Source: Marinobacter azerbaijanicus
Lineage (GTDB): Bacteria > Pseudomonadota > Gammaproteobacteria > Pseudomonadales > Oleiphilaceae
Direction of reading: 5' to 3'
DNA length: 64,000 bases
Assembly (NCBI RefSeq): GCF_030250645.1
Contig: NZ_JASSVS010000001.1
Span: 1-64,000, forward strand
Below the pieces are notes generated by a model. The model searched no databases and was not told the DNA's origin. It worked only from the letters and a program-made list of their open reading frames with translations. Positions 1 through 8,062 of the stretch are shown here, in pieces. Numbering within the stretch: the first letter of the stretch is position 1; the number at the start of each line of letters is the position of its first letter. Position numbers and translations under genes: made by a program.

Positions 1-212
1 AGTTACAGCGGTAAAAAGGGGTTGCTTTTGGTTGGAATTGCGTCAAACCCGACGCATTCTAGTGCGCATAATGTATATTATGTTAAATGGTGTGCAGAAG
101 TTGAATTGATTGGCTTATGAGTTCCACCTAAAAACCTGCTAGCATCGCGAACTAACAGCTCGACTCCTTGTCACATCCACGTGACTTCCACCATTTGGTG
201 CTTTTAAACAAG
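1..212. other. Left-edge non-coding stretch
   Basis: No open frame that looks like a gene is seen here. The DNA is AT-richer than the genes that follow, with a TATATTATG-like stretch near 70-80 that could be a promoter -10 element, but no convincing -35 partner could be placed. It most likely carries the promoter of the small metal-type cassette starting at 213, or the tail of a transcript from outside the window. Confidence 0.4.
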
Positions 213-593
213 ATGACTGCAGCAAAGCGTCAAATCATTTCCGCACTTCTGTCACTGCTCCTGGTGCTGAGTGGCTCAGCTTTGGCTGTGCCCGGAGTAT
301 CAGGCGGCCAGTCGGATTCTGTGATGGTGGATTGTGGTTCTATTATGATGAGCCAGGCTGCTGATGGAGCGAGTTCCTCACCAGACAGCAAGAGCGACTG
401 TGTTGTTGCTCCCGGCGTGGCCTGCTTAAGTGCAGGTGGTTTGAGCAAGTGCGGGGTGAGCGTCGCTCTGCTGCTTGCTGCAACAGAAAATTCTGTCGAT
501 AGCGGTTCCCAGCCTTTATCAACCGCCCGCGTGGCGATTTACCAGAACCCCTTTCTGGCTTCCATTACTCCCCCTCCACTATCTCACTCCTGA
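213..593 (+). CDS. Small secreted protein of unknown function
   Basis: This encodes about 126 residues from the ATG at 213; a longer frame from 168 exists, but the 213 start puts a clean signal peptide at the N-terminus (basic MTAAKRQ, a hydrophobic stretch, then ALA before VPG). The mature part is Ser/Gly/Ala-rich and has several cysteines (VDCGS, SDCVV, GVACLS, SKCGV), suggesting a periplasmic protein with disulfides or metal ligands. No family is recognised. It is the first of five same-strand genes, followed by a Met-rich protein and a DUF411 protein, so a role in periplasmic metal handling is inferred from context only. A small regulatory protein of the CopL type is an alternative, but its CHE motif is not visible. 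Confidence 0.55.
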   Translation: MTAAKRQIISALLSLLLVLSGSALAVPGVSGGQSDSVMVDCGSIMMSQAADGASSSPDSKSDCVVAPGVACLSAGGLSKCGVSVALLLAATENSVDSGSQPLSTARVAIYQNPFLASITPPPLSHS

Positions 594-699
594 GTTTTAA
601 CCCGGATTCTTGCCCACAGCGGCAATGTCATTAACGTTAATTCTTGAAAGAAAGGCCCGTACTTTGATTTACCACGAGCCTTGGACTGGAGTGAATCTA

Positions 700-978
700 A
701 TGCGTATTTCATATCCCAAGTTTGCGATCACTGCGGCTATTCTGGCCACTACTCTTGCCACCTACTCTGCCTTTGCCCATGAAGACAAAGCGACCGACAT
801 GATGTCCTCGAACGGCATGCCTGGAATGGGCGGCATGATGAGGATGATGAACACGATGTCTGATATATCCCCGGAAGACCGAAAAGCCATGACCGAGGCG
901 TGCATGAAGATGATGCAGGGTCATGGTGGCGATGGCATGCACGGCGGAATGAAAGATAAAGGCACCGACGAGAAGTAA
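700..978 (+). CDS. Methionine-rich periplasmic protein, possible copper binder
   Basis: A 92-residue protein from the ATG at 700, chosen because a GGAG lies just upstream and the product then begins with a signal peptide ending in SAFA before HEDKA. The earlier frame start at 610 would bury this signal. The mature protein is full of Met, His and Gly (NGMPGMGGMMRMMNTM, then CMKMMQGHGGDGMHGGM), the composition seen in periplasmic Cu(I)/Ag(I)-binding proteins. A central segment, DISPEDRKAMTEAC, looks helical. It belongs to no family I can name with certainty. The next gene is a DUF411 protein, which is common in copper resistance regions. Metal binding is inferred from composition. Confidence 0.65.
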   Translation: MRISYPKFAITAAILATTLATYSAFAHEDKATDMMSSNGMPGMGGMMRMMNTMSDISPEDRKAMTEACMKMMQGHGGDGMHGGMKDKGTDEK

Positions 979-1078
979 CCCGTTGGATACCCGTTCGAGC
1001 TGAGGCTCTGGCCCTGGGGATGCAATACGCTCCCCCGGGGCTCGCCGTGCCCAAACCGATTCAAATCGAGGATTTTTT

Positions 1079-1591
1079 ATGAATACCAGAAAACTCGCCC
1101 TGTATACGGGTGTAGCCGCTATCGTTATCGGCGCTGGCGCCACCACCTTGGCCATCCAGGCCGACGAATCTGCCGAGCCATCGGTTGCGCCAGCCGAGCG
1201 TGGAGAGACAGGCCAGGCCATCACCATTTACAAGAGCCCCAATTGCGGTTGTTGCCAGTCCTGGGCCGAGCACCTCGCGGCCAATGGTTTTGATACCCGC
1301 ATCGTTGAGACCGACAACCTTAATGGAATCAAGCAGGAGTACGACGTGCCACGCGATATGGCGTCCTGCCACACCGCGCTGATCGATGATCTGGTGATTG
1401 AAGGTCATGTGCCGGCCAATGACATCGTCGCCTACCTTGAGAACCCGCAGTTCAACGCGGTTGGTCTGTCCGTACCCGGGATGCCCCATGGTACCCCTGG
1501 CATGGAAACCGGCCGGAAGGATGATTACCAGGTCATCGCCTTCAACGCCAATGGCCAGCAAGGTGTTTTCCGTGAACACAAGGATTACTGA
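1079..1591 (+). CDS. DUF411 family periplasmic metal-binding protein
   Basis: 170 residues with an N-terminal hydrophobic signal or anchor (residues about 5-28) followed by a DUF411 domain. The family hallmark is present: ITIYKSPNCGCCQSW with a CGCC motif, then the MASCHTALIDDLVIEGHVPANDI block containing a third conserved Cys. The fold resembles thioredoxin-like proteins. Members are found beside copper and other metal resistance genes and are thought to bind metal, though a precise activity is not established. The C-terminal Met/Pro segment (PGMPHGTPGMETG) is also typical. The stop is 10 bases before the next start at 1602, suggesting one operon with the flanking genes. Confidence 0.85.
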   Translation: MNTRKLALYTGVAAIVIGAGATTLAIQADESAEPSVAPAERGETGQAITIYKSPNCGCCQSWAEHLAANGFDTRIVETDNLNGIKQEYDVPRDMASCHTALIDDLVIEGHVPANDIVAYLENPQFNAVGLSVPGMPHGTPGMETGRKDDYQVIAFNANGQQGVFREHKDY

Positions 1592-1601
1592 GGTCAGCCC
1601 T

Positions 1602-2456
1602 ATGAAAGCAATCTGTTACCGCCTGAATTCAGCCCTAACAGGCTTTTTCCTGCTCGCTTTCGCAGTCGTCATGCCGGCACTGGTTCAAGCACAGACTGCG
1701 AATGATGGCCAGCCAGTGAAGGCACTGACGACCAACTCGTCAGGCGCCTTACTGGTGCTTCGGGAAAGTGGCCTGTTTGTTCTTGACGGCAAGACAGCCA
1801 CTGAGATTCCGCTGCCCCCGTCGGACTCAGTGCCCCGGCCCAACTCTCTGGCAACGGGCGCAGACGGCAGTCTGTACCTGTCGGGGCCAGGCCTTGGCAT
1901 TTGGCGCTATGAGTATGCCAGCGAGCGCTGGCAGTCCCTCAGCCACACCCTGCCCGACCTGGGAATTACGGCCATTGCCGCACATGCCACCCAACCGGAT
2001 ACGCTCTACGCTTATCTTGGTGAAGGTGGCATGTTCCGATCCAGGGATGCCGGTGCCGAATGGATGAAGGTAGACAGTGGCCCCCGGGAGCCCGTGGAGG
2101 CGTTCCTTCACTCGGATATGCCTGGCAGTATGGAAAGTGGCTGGCTGTTCGCCGGCACCACCCGTGGAGTCGCACGCTCCATGGACTGTTTCTGCTTCTG
2201 GGGCGATGCCGGCGACTTGCGAGGGACTGTGACTGTCATCGGTTACGATCCTTCGGCCCCGGAGAATGTGTACGCCGTGATTGAGGGACAGCTTCACCAC
2301 AGCTCGGACGGTGGCGAAACCTGGGCTGGGATTGAAACCCCTCAGGCAGTCACCGCTCTAACATTCTCGCCCACGGAAGGACTTTTGGTGGGCACGGAAA
2401 ACGGAAATCTGCTTTCTCGCCATGCCTCTGGAGGATGGGGACCTGTTCATGAATAA
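1602..2456 (+). CDS. Secreted Asp-box (BNR) repeat beta-propeller protein
   Basis: 284 residues from the ATG at 1602; the frame is open from 1398, but the 1602 start gives a signal peptide (hydrophobic FFLLAFAVVMPALVQA). Two clear Asp-box motifs are visible, FRSRDAGAEW and HHSSDGGETW, as in sialidase-like and photosystem-stability-factor-like beta-propellers. The regular spacing of GSLYLSG, DTLYAYLG, GWLFAGTTRG and GLLVGTENG segments also fits propeller blades. No catalytic residues for a glycosidase are evident, so an enzymatic role is not claimed. It overlaps the start of the cytochrome gene by 8 bases, so the two are probably translationally coupled. A scaffold or sensing role near the outer face of the inner membrane is inference. 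Confidence 0.7.
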   Translation: MKAICYRLNSALTGFFLLAFAVVMPALVQAQTANDGQPVKALTTNSSGALLVLRESGLFVLDGKTATEIPLPPSDSVPRPNSLATGADGSLYLSGPGLGIWRYEYASERWQSLSHTLPDLGITAIAAHATQPDTLYAYLGEGGMFRSRDAGAEWMKVDSGPREPVEAFLHSDMPGSMESGWLFAGTTRGVARSMDCFCFWGDAGDLRGTVTVIGYDPSAPENVYAVIEGQLHHSSDGGETWAGIETPQAVTALTFSPTEGLLVGTENGNLLSRHASGGWGPVHE

Positions 2457-2898
2457 GTGGCTTGTCCCGCTGGTTTTGCTCGTTGCCCCGGCCCTTGTGA
2501 TGGCGGGGGGCGAGCCATCAAACGGAGACGGTGTTCCGACCGAAATGGCCGAGGGTCGCCAGATTTATGAGCAATACTGCGCCTCCTGCCACGGATGGCA
2601 GGGCGAAGGTGCGGCCGATTGGAACAAACCGGATGAGAAAGGCGAAATGCCTCCGCCACCGCACGATGAGACAGGCCACACCTGGCGCCACAGCGATGCC
2701 ATGTTGTTCCGGATGATCGCGGAGGGATGGCGGCATCCCTTCAATGAAACGGACCAACTGACCATGCCTGCTTTCAAGGACAACCTCACCGACGAGGACA
2801 TTCGGTCGGTAATCGAGTACCTGAAAACATTCTGGGCCGGGGATCAGCGCCGTTATCAACAAAGCGAAAGTCACAGCAGGGACAGGCATCCATCCTGA
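2449..2898 (+). CDS. Periplasmic c-type cytochrome
   Basis: 149 residues from the ATG at 2449, inside the end of the preceding gene. A signal peptide (MNKWLVPLVLLVAPALVMA) precedes a class I cytochrome c domain: the haem-attachment motif CASCH lies near residue 45 and a probable axial Met in LTMPAF follows. The helix DEDIRSVIEYLKTFW near the C-terminus is typical of the fold. It should carry one covalently bound haem c in the periplasm as an electron carrier. Its coupling to a propeller gene and to DUF411 and Met-rich genes suggests a redox step in the metal cassette, such as oxidation of Cu(I), but this is inferred from neighbours only. Confidence 0.85.
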   Translation: MNKWLVPLVLLVAPALVMAGGEPSNGDGVPTEMAEGRQIYEQYCASCHGWQGEGAADWNKPDEKGEMPPPPHDETGHTWRHSDAMLFRMIAEGWRHPFNETDQLTMPAFKDNLTDEDIRSVIEYLKTFWAGDQRRYQQSESHSRDRHPS

Positions 2899-2909
2899 TC
2901 CCTGGCAGT

Positions 2910-2956
2910 TTGCCCATGCCTCAGGTGTTTTCTAAGGTACCTGCTGGCATGGGGCA
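2910..2956. terminator. Large inverted repeat between convergent genes, likely two-way terminator
   Basis: TTGCCCATGCC (2910-2920) is complementary to GGCATGGGGCAA (from about 2945) with one extra G, and inside it CAGGT (2922-2926) pairs with ACCTG (2938-2942). The loop lies between. It sits exactly between the stop of the cytochrome gene and the stop of the minus-strand gene, so it probably ends both transcripts. There is no strong T-run on either side, so termination efficiency is uncertain. Confidence 0.55.
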
Positions 2957-2980
2957 AGTAACTACACGAAAGCTGATGGT

Positions 2981-4981
2981 TTACTCATACACTACTGCCC
3001 AGCTGTTGCGGCCAAGCTCCGTAGCCCGGGCGATGTCTGCTTCCAGAACCGCTGATGTATCCCCCAGTTCCCTCGGGTCGAAATGAAACACGCACAAACG
3101 GGATGCAAATTCAGCGAACAATAGCGATGCTTCGCCATAGCGCTCACCATTACTCTGCGTCGAGCAGTTAATTCCCTGGCCCCAGTCCTGGCCGCTGTCG
3201 TTGTTGGGATTGAAGAAATAGACGCGTATCTCCCCTTCGCGATCCAGGTTGACCCGCAGGATTGTTATGGCATGGCGTCCAACCAGGCGTCCTCCACTGT
3301 CAGTGACAGCGATACCGGCCGGTTGCGGATGGACAACGGGTATATTGCCGTTATAGTAAGGGTGATAGCAGGCATAGAAGTGACGGATAAACTGCTCATA
3401 TTCATGAATTTTCCCTGTCTCCCGGCTAATAACACTGAGAAATCCCTGCCCGACCCACCAGCCATACATCTCCGGATTGATCCAGCGGTGCAGGTCGTCG
3501 TCACGCACGCCGCACAGGTGCCCCATTTCGCCATAGATGCGGTCGAGGTGAGGTATAAGGATCAGTGAGACCGGATCCACATCGGTTGGTGGCTCCTTTG
3601 CCAGCCCTGCTTCCAGATGCTGCGAGGTAATCTGTTGCCCCTCGAAACGCATCATTACATCGTCATCACGGGCAGCCCAGGCCACCAGTTGCAGCAGGAA
3701 ATCAGCGTCGTTAAACGCCCACATGGACAGCCCGATGACCGACTGGCAAGTAGGATTATTACCCTGCCCAACGCCCAATGGTTGCCCCAGTAGGCTCAGC
3801 ACGCCAGCCAGCAGATAAACCCGTGGTGGATGCGCTCCGCCGAAAACAGCGCTCAGCCTGTCGGAGGCTGCAGGACACAATGTCAGTCCCAGCTGACGCC
3901 ACAGGCCCGATGCCACCGGTGGTGTAAACAGTGAGCCACGCTCAAGGAACATGGCCAGGCCATAAACCGCCTGACAGGTTTCCGGATGAACGACCTGGTC
4001 AATCAGCTCGAGCACGAGCTGGTGGTAGCTCTGGAGTGCGTCGTTGCCGGTAATACTCAGCCCCAGCGCCAGCGGGATCAGGTCATCCCGGTACCCCCGA
4101 AGGTGTCTCAGTAGTAAGGGGTGGTAGGGAGAAACCATGCCTGTTCCATGCATGGCACTGGCAAAGGCCTGTGCTTCGGCAGATAGAGCAACCTCGTCCA
4201 TGGTAGCCAGTCGTTCGCCGTAGACCGCAAAGCCCGGATCATCGCGACAACCCGCCGCCGGGCCAAACAGGGCACTGACAAGACGAGCAGCTTTATCCAT
4301 ACCCGAAGTTTCGATTTCCGGATCGAAAAGGCATTTGGCAATCTGGCTGACCATCTGTTTGATGCTGTCAGTCTGTATTGGGCGTTGTGCCAGCAGGCGT
4401 TGTACTTCACCCACCAGGCTGTCAAGAATGCTCTCATACCCTAGCCTGTTGAGCAGGAACTGATAGAGCGAATTGACGATCTGCCCCAGCCTCTGCGGTC
4501 GCTCCCGGTCCGCTTCGCTCATCTGGCCGGACAACAGATCCAGGTTCAATGCTGTCACCTGGGTCAGGAAGTGTCTGGCCTGCTCAGCTGAAATCCCCGG
4601 ATGCAGATAGTCACCCATGGCCACGGCTAGCAGGCGGAGCTCACTCAGGGCTTCGATGCAGGTGTAAGGAGGGGCCCCCTGGCGTAGGGTCCGCACCGCC
4701 AGTGCGGGCCGCAAAATGGCAGGCTGGTCCCAGTCGCTGTTGGCAAATACACCCTTGGATTCCATCGCCGGTACTCGAGCGTATAACGCGTCCAGTCCAC
4801 CGGGTGCCTCCATAACAGGAAGTGCCGCTTCCAGTACCTGGGTATTCGGGGCCAGTGGGTCACTCTGGTGAGTAACCGCAAGCTGTTCCAGGGCCTCGTC
4901 AAATGCTGCAACAGAGGCGTTGGTGCCGGGGTCAGATCCGAGTGTAGTCACAATGCTTTCCTTGGCCGAGTGACAAGCCAT
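2981..4981 (-). CDS. Large protein of unknown family with possible papain-like C-terminal domain
   Basis: 666 residues from the ATG at 4981; a TTG 21 bases upstream is less likely. No signal peptide or membrane segment is seen, so it is probably cytosolic. The first 400 residues look helical and are not recognised. Around residue 406 there is a Gln followed six residues later by Cys (VGQGNNPTCQSVIG; Q406, C412), then His570 in VGRHAITIL and Asn591/Asn593 in FFNPNNDSGQDWGQG. This order and the Gln-Cys spacing match the oxyanion Gln, Cys, His and Asn of papain-fold peptidases, amidases or transglutaminases. That assignment is my inference from motifs, not a known family match. The gene is divergent from the ATP-grasp ligase gene and convergent with the cytochrome gene. 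Confidence 0.6.
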   Translation of the reverse strand: MACHSAKESIVTTLGSDPGTNASVAAFDEALEQLAVTHQSDPLAPNTQVLEAALPVMEAPGGLDALYARVPAMESKGVFANSDWDQPAILRPALAVRTLRQGAPPYTCIEALSELRLLAVAMGDYLHPGISAEQARHFLTQVTALNLDLLSGQMSEADRERPQRLGQIVNSLYQFLLNRLGYESILDSLVGEVQRLLAQRPIQTDSIKQMVSQIAKCLFDPEIETSGMDKAARLVSALFGPAAGCRDDPGFAVYGERLATMDEVALSAEAQAFASAMHGTGMVSPYHPLLLRHLRGYRDDLIPLALGLSITGNDALQSYHQLVLELIDQVVHPETCQAVYGLAMFLERGSLFTPPVASGLWRQLGLTLCPAASDRLSAVFGGAHPPRVYLLAGVLSLLGQPLGVGQGNNPTCQSVIGLSMWAFNDADFLLQLVAWAARDDDVMMRFEGQQITSQHLEAGLAKEPPTDVDPVSLILIPHLDRIYGEMGHLCGVRDDDLHRWINPEMYGWWVGQGFLSVISRETGKIHEYEQFIRHFYACYHPYYNGNIPVVHPQPAGIAVTDSGGRLVGRHAITILRVNLDREGEIRVYFFNPNNDSGQDWGQGINCSTQSNGERYGEASLLFAEFASRLCVFHFDPRELGDTSAVLEADIARATELGRNSWAVVYE

Positions 4982-5262
4982 TTTGAATTGTCCATGACCC
5001 AACGATGCCCTTAAGACGAATCAGAAGCAAACGATTCCGGGGTCTTCGTTTCTATTTGTAACCAGAGCGACTATATTGATGGTGACGGTTGGGAAGCATA
5101 AATCCGCTGTATCCGCTCAGTGATACACTCACGCACTCAAGTGCCTCGCCTGGCTCTGGGCTACTCAATCCTCCGAAAACGACATTGTCAAAAGGCTTAG
5201 GTTACCTGGTGCGTACCAATGTCTGCGCAGCTTTCCGGGTTGACCGGCAAGGAGAATATCAA
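4982..5262. other. Divergent intergenic region between the unknown protein and ATP-grasp genes
   Basis: About 280 bases without a convincing gene, although the ATP-grasp frame stays open back to 5089. It must hold promoters for both divergent genes. A TATATT near 5073 resembles a -10 element for the plus strand, but no good -35 sequence sits 17 bases upstream. A GGAG at about 5250 supports the ligase start at 5263. Confidence 0.4.
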
Positions 5263-6570
5263 ATGTCGACAACATCAGAACCTCAGGTTCCGCAAGACAA
5301 GGCTGCCTGGCTTGATCCGAATATGGATTCGGTTAAAGGAACCGAGACGCCGAAGGACCCGAACAAAGGTTATATTGCCCTGCTCGGCTGGAGCGTCAAT
5401 GCGATCAAGGCTGCGCAAAAATTCGACCGCCGCTACATTGTGATTGCCCCCGAATGGGCTGCAGATTTCTGCGAAGTTAACAAGATACCTTTCATCCCGT
5501 GGGACTTTATCCGTCTCAATGATCGGTCTCTCGAGATTGCAACAAGGCTGAAGGCGGAGGGTGTCGATGTCGCCATACCGCTATTCGAGGAGACTGTCGA
5601 ATGGTCCGGCGCCATCAATTCTGTCCTTCTTGACAGCCCCCGCATGTATGGGCAATCCATCCTGTTCCGTGACAAGGCTCTGATGAAGCGCCGTGCCCAG
5701 CTTGGCGGTATTCGTGTCGGGATTTTCGAGGAAGCGCACGAGAAAGAAGACATTGTCCGTTTCATGAAACGCGTCAACCAGACTCTGCTCAAGCTTGATG
5801 GCGACCCGGACGATCCGATTCATGTCAAGGCGTTCGACAAGGCCGGTTGCCTGGGCCATCGAATGATCCGCAAGATAGAAGAAATTGACGCTATTCCGGC
5901 CGAGGAATACCCACTGTTGATGGAAAGCCACCTCGACGGCTGGGAGTTTGCAGTTGAGGCCTGGATCCATGATGGAAAGATCAAGTTTCTCAACATCTCT
6001 GAATATGTGACCTTGGGCTACTCGGTATTCGTACCTGCAACTGCGCAACTCGAGAGCTGGCGCAACGCGATTACCAAGCAAATAGAGCTGTTGGTCAAAA
6101 CATTCGACATCCATTTCGGCCTGATTCACCCCGAGTACTTTGTCACTGCAGACGGCGAAATGTACTTTGGCGAAGTGGCCTATCGGCCGCCCGGGTTCAA
6201 GGCCTTCGAGCTGATTGAGCGTGCCTATGGCTTTAATGCCTATCAGGCTTCAATGTTGGTGTTCGACCCCAAAAGCACCGAAGAGGAAGTGAATAACTTC
6301 TTCCCCCGCGAAGTGGTGGATGCGAAGGGCTATGCTGGTTGTTTTGGTGTCTACCCCCGGCGTCGTGTGGTCAGCAAGCTGGAAATGCCCAAAGAAACCA
6401 TTGAACATCCCTATTTCGAATCTCACGAGCTTGTCGCCCCGGCCGAAGAGACTGTGCCTGACCGGTCTGCTTTCGGCACGCACTGGGGGCTGATCTTCTT
6501 CTTTGGAGACGATCCCATCAAGATGCGGGACCTCTTGAAAGCTCAGGAGGATCTGGACTTCTACGTCTAG
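5263..6570 (+). CDS. ATP-grasp carboxylate-amine/thiol ligase
   Basis: 435 residues from the ATG at 5263, preceded by AAGGAG; the upstream frame to 5089 has no site for translation initiation. An N-terminal alpha/beta region (KGYIALLGWSVNAIKAAQKF) is followed by the ATP-grasp core: nucleotide-binding strands around IHVKAFDKAG, the LLMESHLDGWEFAVEAWI block with its acidic residues, and the metal-binding region LIHPEYFVTADGEMYFGEVAYRPPG. The family joins a carboxylate, activated as an acyl phosphate, to an amine or other nucleophile. The substrate cannot be read from sequence. The gene is followed by a strong terminator and then an exporter-like MFS gene, which suggests a small amide-linked metabolite or dipeptide. 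It does not match RimK, DdlA or PurK closely. Confidence 0.82.
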   Translation: MSTTSEPQVPQDKAAWLDPNMDSVKGTETPKDPNKGYIALLGWSVNAIKAAQKFDRRYIVIAPEWAADFCEVNKIPFIPWDFIRLNDRSLEIATRLKAEGVDVAIPLFEETVEWSGAINSVLLDSPRMYGQSILFRDKALMKRRAQLGGIRVGIFEEAHEKEDIVRFMKRVNQTLLKLDGDPDDPIHVKAFDKAGCLGHRMIRKIEEIDAIPAEEYPLLMESHLDGWEFAVEAWIHDGKIKFLNISEYVTLGYSVFVPATAQLESWRNAITKQIELLVKTFDIHFGLIHPEYFVTADGEMYFGEVAYRPPGFKAFELIERAYGFNAYQASMLVFDPKSTEEEVNNFFPREVVDAKGYAGCFGVYPRRRVVSKLEMPKETIEHPYFESHELVAPAEETVPDRSAFGTHWGLIFFFGDDPIKMRDLLKAQEDLDFYV

Positions 6571-6587
6571 CCAGTAAGACCGAGCAC

Positions 6588-6615
6588 GGGGTGGGGCTCC
6601 CCCACCCTTTTTTTC
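6588..6615 (+). terminator. Rho-independent terminator after the ATP-grasp gene
   Basis: An eight-base-pair GC-rich stem (GGGTGGGG at 6589-6596 with CCCCACCC at 6600-6607) encloses a three-base CTC loop and is followed at once by seven T residues (6608-6614). This is a textbook intrinsic terminator. It implies that the MFS gene downstream is at least partly transcribed from its own promoter or by read-through. Confidence 0.88.
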
Positions 6616-6688
6616 CCCCAATACCATCCCCACAGTGTCTTCCAGAGTGCCCGCGCGGCTTTTTCCATCAACCCGAGATGGAGGATTG

Positions 6689-8005
6689 ATGCAAAAAACC
6701 ATTACCAGTCTTTCGTCACTCATCATGAGCATTATTCTGCTCATCATGGGCAACGCGTTCCTCATGACCCTGCTTGGTCTGCGGCTCAGTATTGAGGAGT
6801 TCAGTGCCACTGTTATCGGCTGGATTCTGGCGTTCTATTCCATCGGTTTTGTCGCAGGGACTCTCTATGCTGGACGGATAATCGAGAAAGTTGGTCATAT
6901 CCGGGCGTTTGCGGTTTTTGCTGCGGTGCTTTCGGCGTCAATACTGGTTTATCCGATGGCGGTTGAAGCCAGCCTCTGGGGCTTTCTGCGAGCGCTGGGC
7001 GGTTTTGTGATGGCGGGTCTGATGATCGTCATGGAAAGCTGGTTCAGCAGCAAGGCTGATAACCGTAATCGGGCCAGTCTGTTCGCCATTTATCAGGTTA
7101 TCTTTTTCCTCTCCACTGCAGGGGGTCAGGTGCTTATCCGGGTAGCTGATCCCGCAGGCTTCATCCCTTTCTCCCTGGCAACCATACTGGTGGTGCTTGC
7201 ATTGACTCCCCTGTCCATGACTCGCCGTGAATCGCCAGTCATTACACGTGGTGACCGGCTGTCATTGATCAGGCTTTATCGGAAATCACCAGCGGGTACC
7301 CTCGGAGCACTGATAGCGGGGCTGTTGATCAGCGCATTCTACGCCATGGGCCCGGTATACGCTGATCGCATTGGTCTCGACCTTGGGCAGCTGTCAAACT
7401 TCATGGCTTCTGCCATTGTCGCCGCCATGTTGCTGGCCTGGCCTATCGGCCGTCTATGTGACCATTTTGACCGCTACCGGGTAATGCTTGTTGCGGCCGC
7501 AGTCGCTGCCCTGTGCAGTCTGGTTGCCGCGGTCATCGGCAGTCTCAACATGATCGCGCTAGTGCTCTTTGTAGGGCTGTATATGGGCATCAGCGCCGCC
7601 ATCTACCCCATCGCCGTTGCCATTACCAATGATCTGATGGAGCCTCACCAGGTAACCTCCGCCAGTACGACATTGCTGCTCAGTTATGGTCTTGGCAGCA
7701 TCATCGGTCCGTTGATCAGTGCCCTGTTCATGGACTTTCTGGGGCCCCGTGGACTGTTTATCAGTAATGCCCTGATACTGGGCGGTCTGATCGCATTCAT
7801 GCTGGTGACGTCCAGGCGCCGTCATCCGTCGGTCACGCAACAGGAACAGTACTACACCACAACCCCTGAAGCGGCTCTTGGTCTCTCCGAACTTGACCCC
7901 AGGAATCCTCAGTTTGAGGAGCAGGAAACAGCGAGTAGTGATGAAGAGTCAGGCACCGTTGAGGAGCAGAAAAGTGACGAAAGAGGGAATGAGAAGGAGC
8001 AGTAA
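6689..8005 (+). CDS. YcaD-like major facilitator superfamily transporter
   Basis: 438 residues from the ATG at 6689, with GGAGG at a good distance upstream. About twelve hydrophobic segments span residues 5-390. The N-half carries family features of YcaD-type permeases, such as GNAFLMTLLGLRLS and MIVMESWFSSKA, and the FDRYRVMLV loop fits the second-half MFS motif. The substrate is unknown for this family. An unusual hydrophilic, very acidic C-terminal tail of about 45 residues (many E, D and S) extends past the last membrane helix, beyond the roughly 380 residues of E. coli YcaD. Its position downstream of the ATP-grasp ligase suggests export of the ligase product, which is inference. Confidence 0.85.
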   Translation: MQKTITSLSSLIMSIILLIMGNAFLMTLLGLRLSIEEFSATVIGWILAFYSIGFVAGTLYAGRIIEKVGHIRAFAVFAAVLSASILVYPMAVEASLWGFLRALGGFVMAGLMIVMESWFSSKADNRNRASLFAIYQVIFFLSTAGGQVLIRVADPAGFIPFSLATILVVLALTPLSMTRRESPVITRGDRLSLIRLYRKSPAGTLGALIAGLLISAFYAMGPVYADRIGLDLGQLSNFMASAIVAAMLLAWPIGRLCDHFDRYRVMLVAAAVAALCSLVAAVIGSLNMIALVLFVGLYMGISAAIYPIAVAITNDLMEPHQVTSASTTLLLSYGLGSIIGPLISALFMDFLGPRGLFISNALILGGLIAFMLVTSRRRHPSVTQQEQYYTTTPEAALGLSELDPRNPQFEEQETASSDEESGTVEEQKSDERGNEKEQ

Positions 8006-8021
8006 TACCGGGTTATAAAAT

Positions 8022-8048
8022 GGGGCTGCCGCACTCGGGCACAGCCCC
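8022..8048. terminator. Hairpin between convergent MFS and rhodanese genes
   Basis: GGGGCTG (8022-8028) pairs with CAGCCCC (8042-8048) around a 13-base loop. On the minus strand the hairpin is followed by ATTTTAT, and on the plus strand there is no T-run. It lies between two convergent stops and is a plausible but weak two-way terminator. Confidence 0.45.
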
Positions 8049-8062
8049 TGGCGAGCAAACAG

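Noticed and set aside
709..1227. Minus-strand frames opposite the Met-rich and DUF411 genes
   Set aside because: They lie antisense to genes with clear signal peptides and a conserved domain, and their products are low-complexity His/Arg-rich shadows without recognisable domains.
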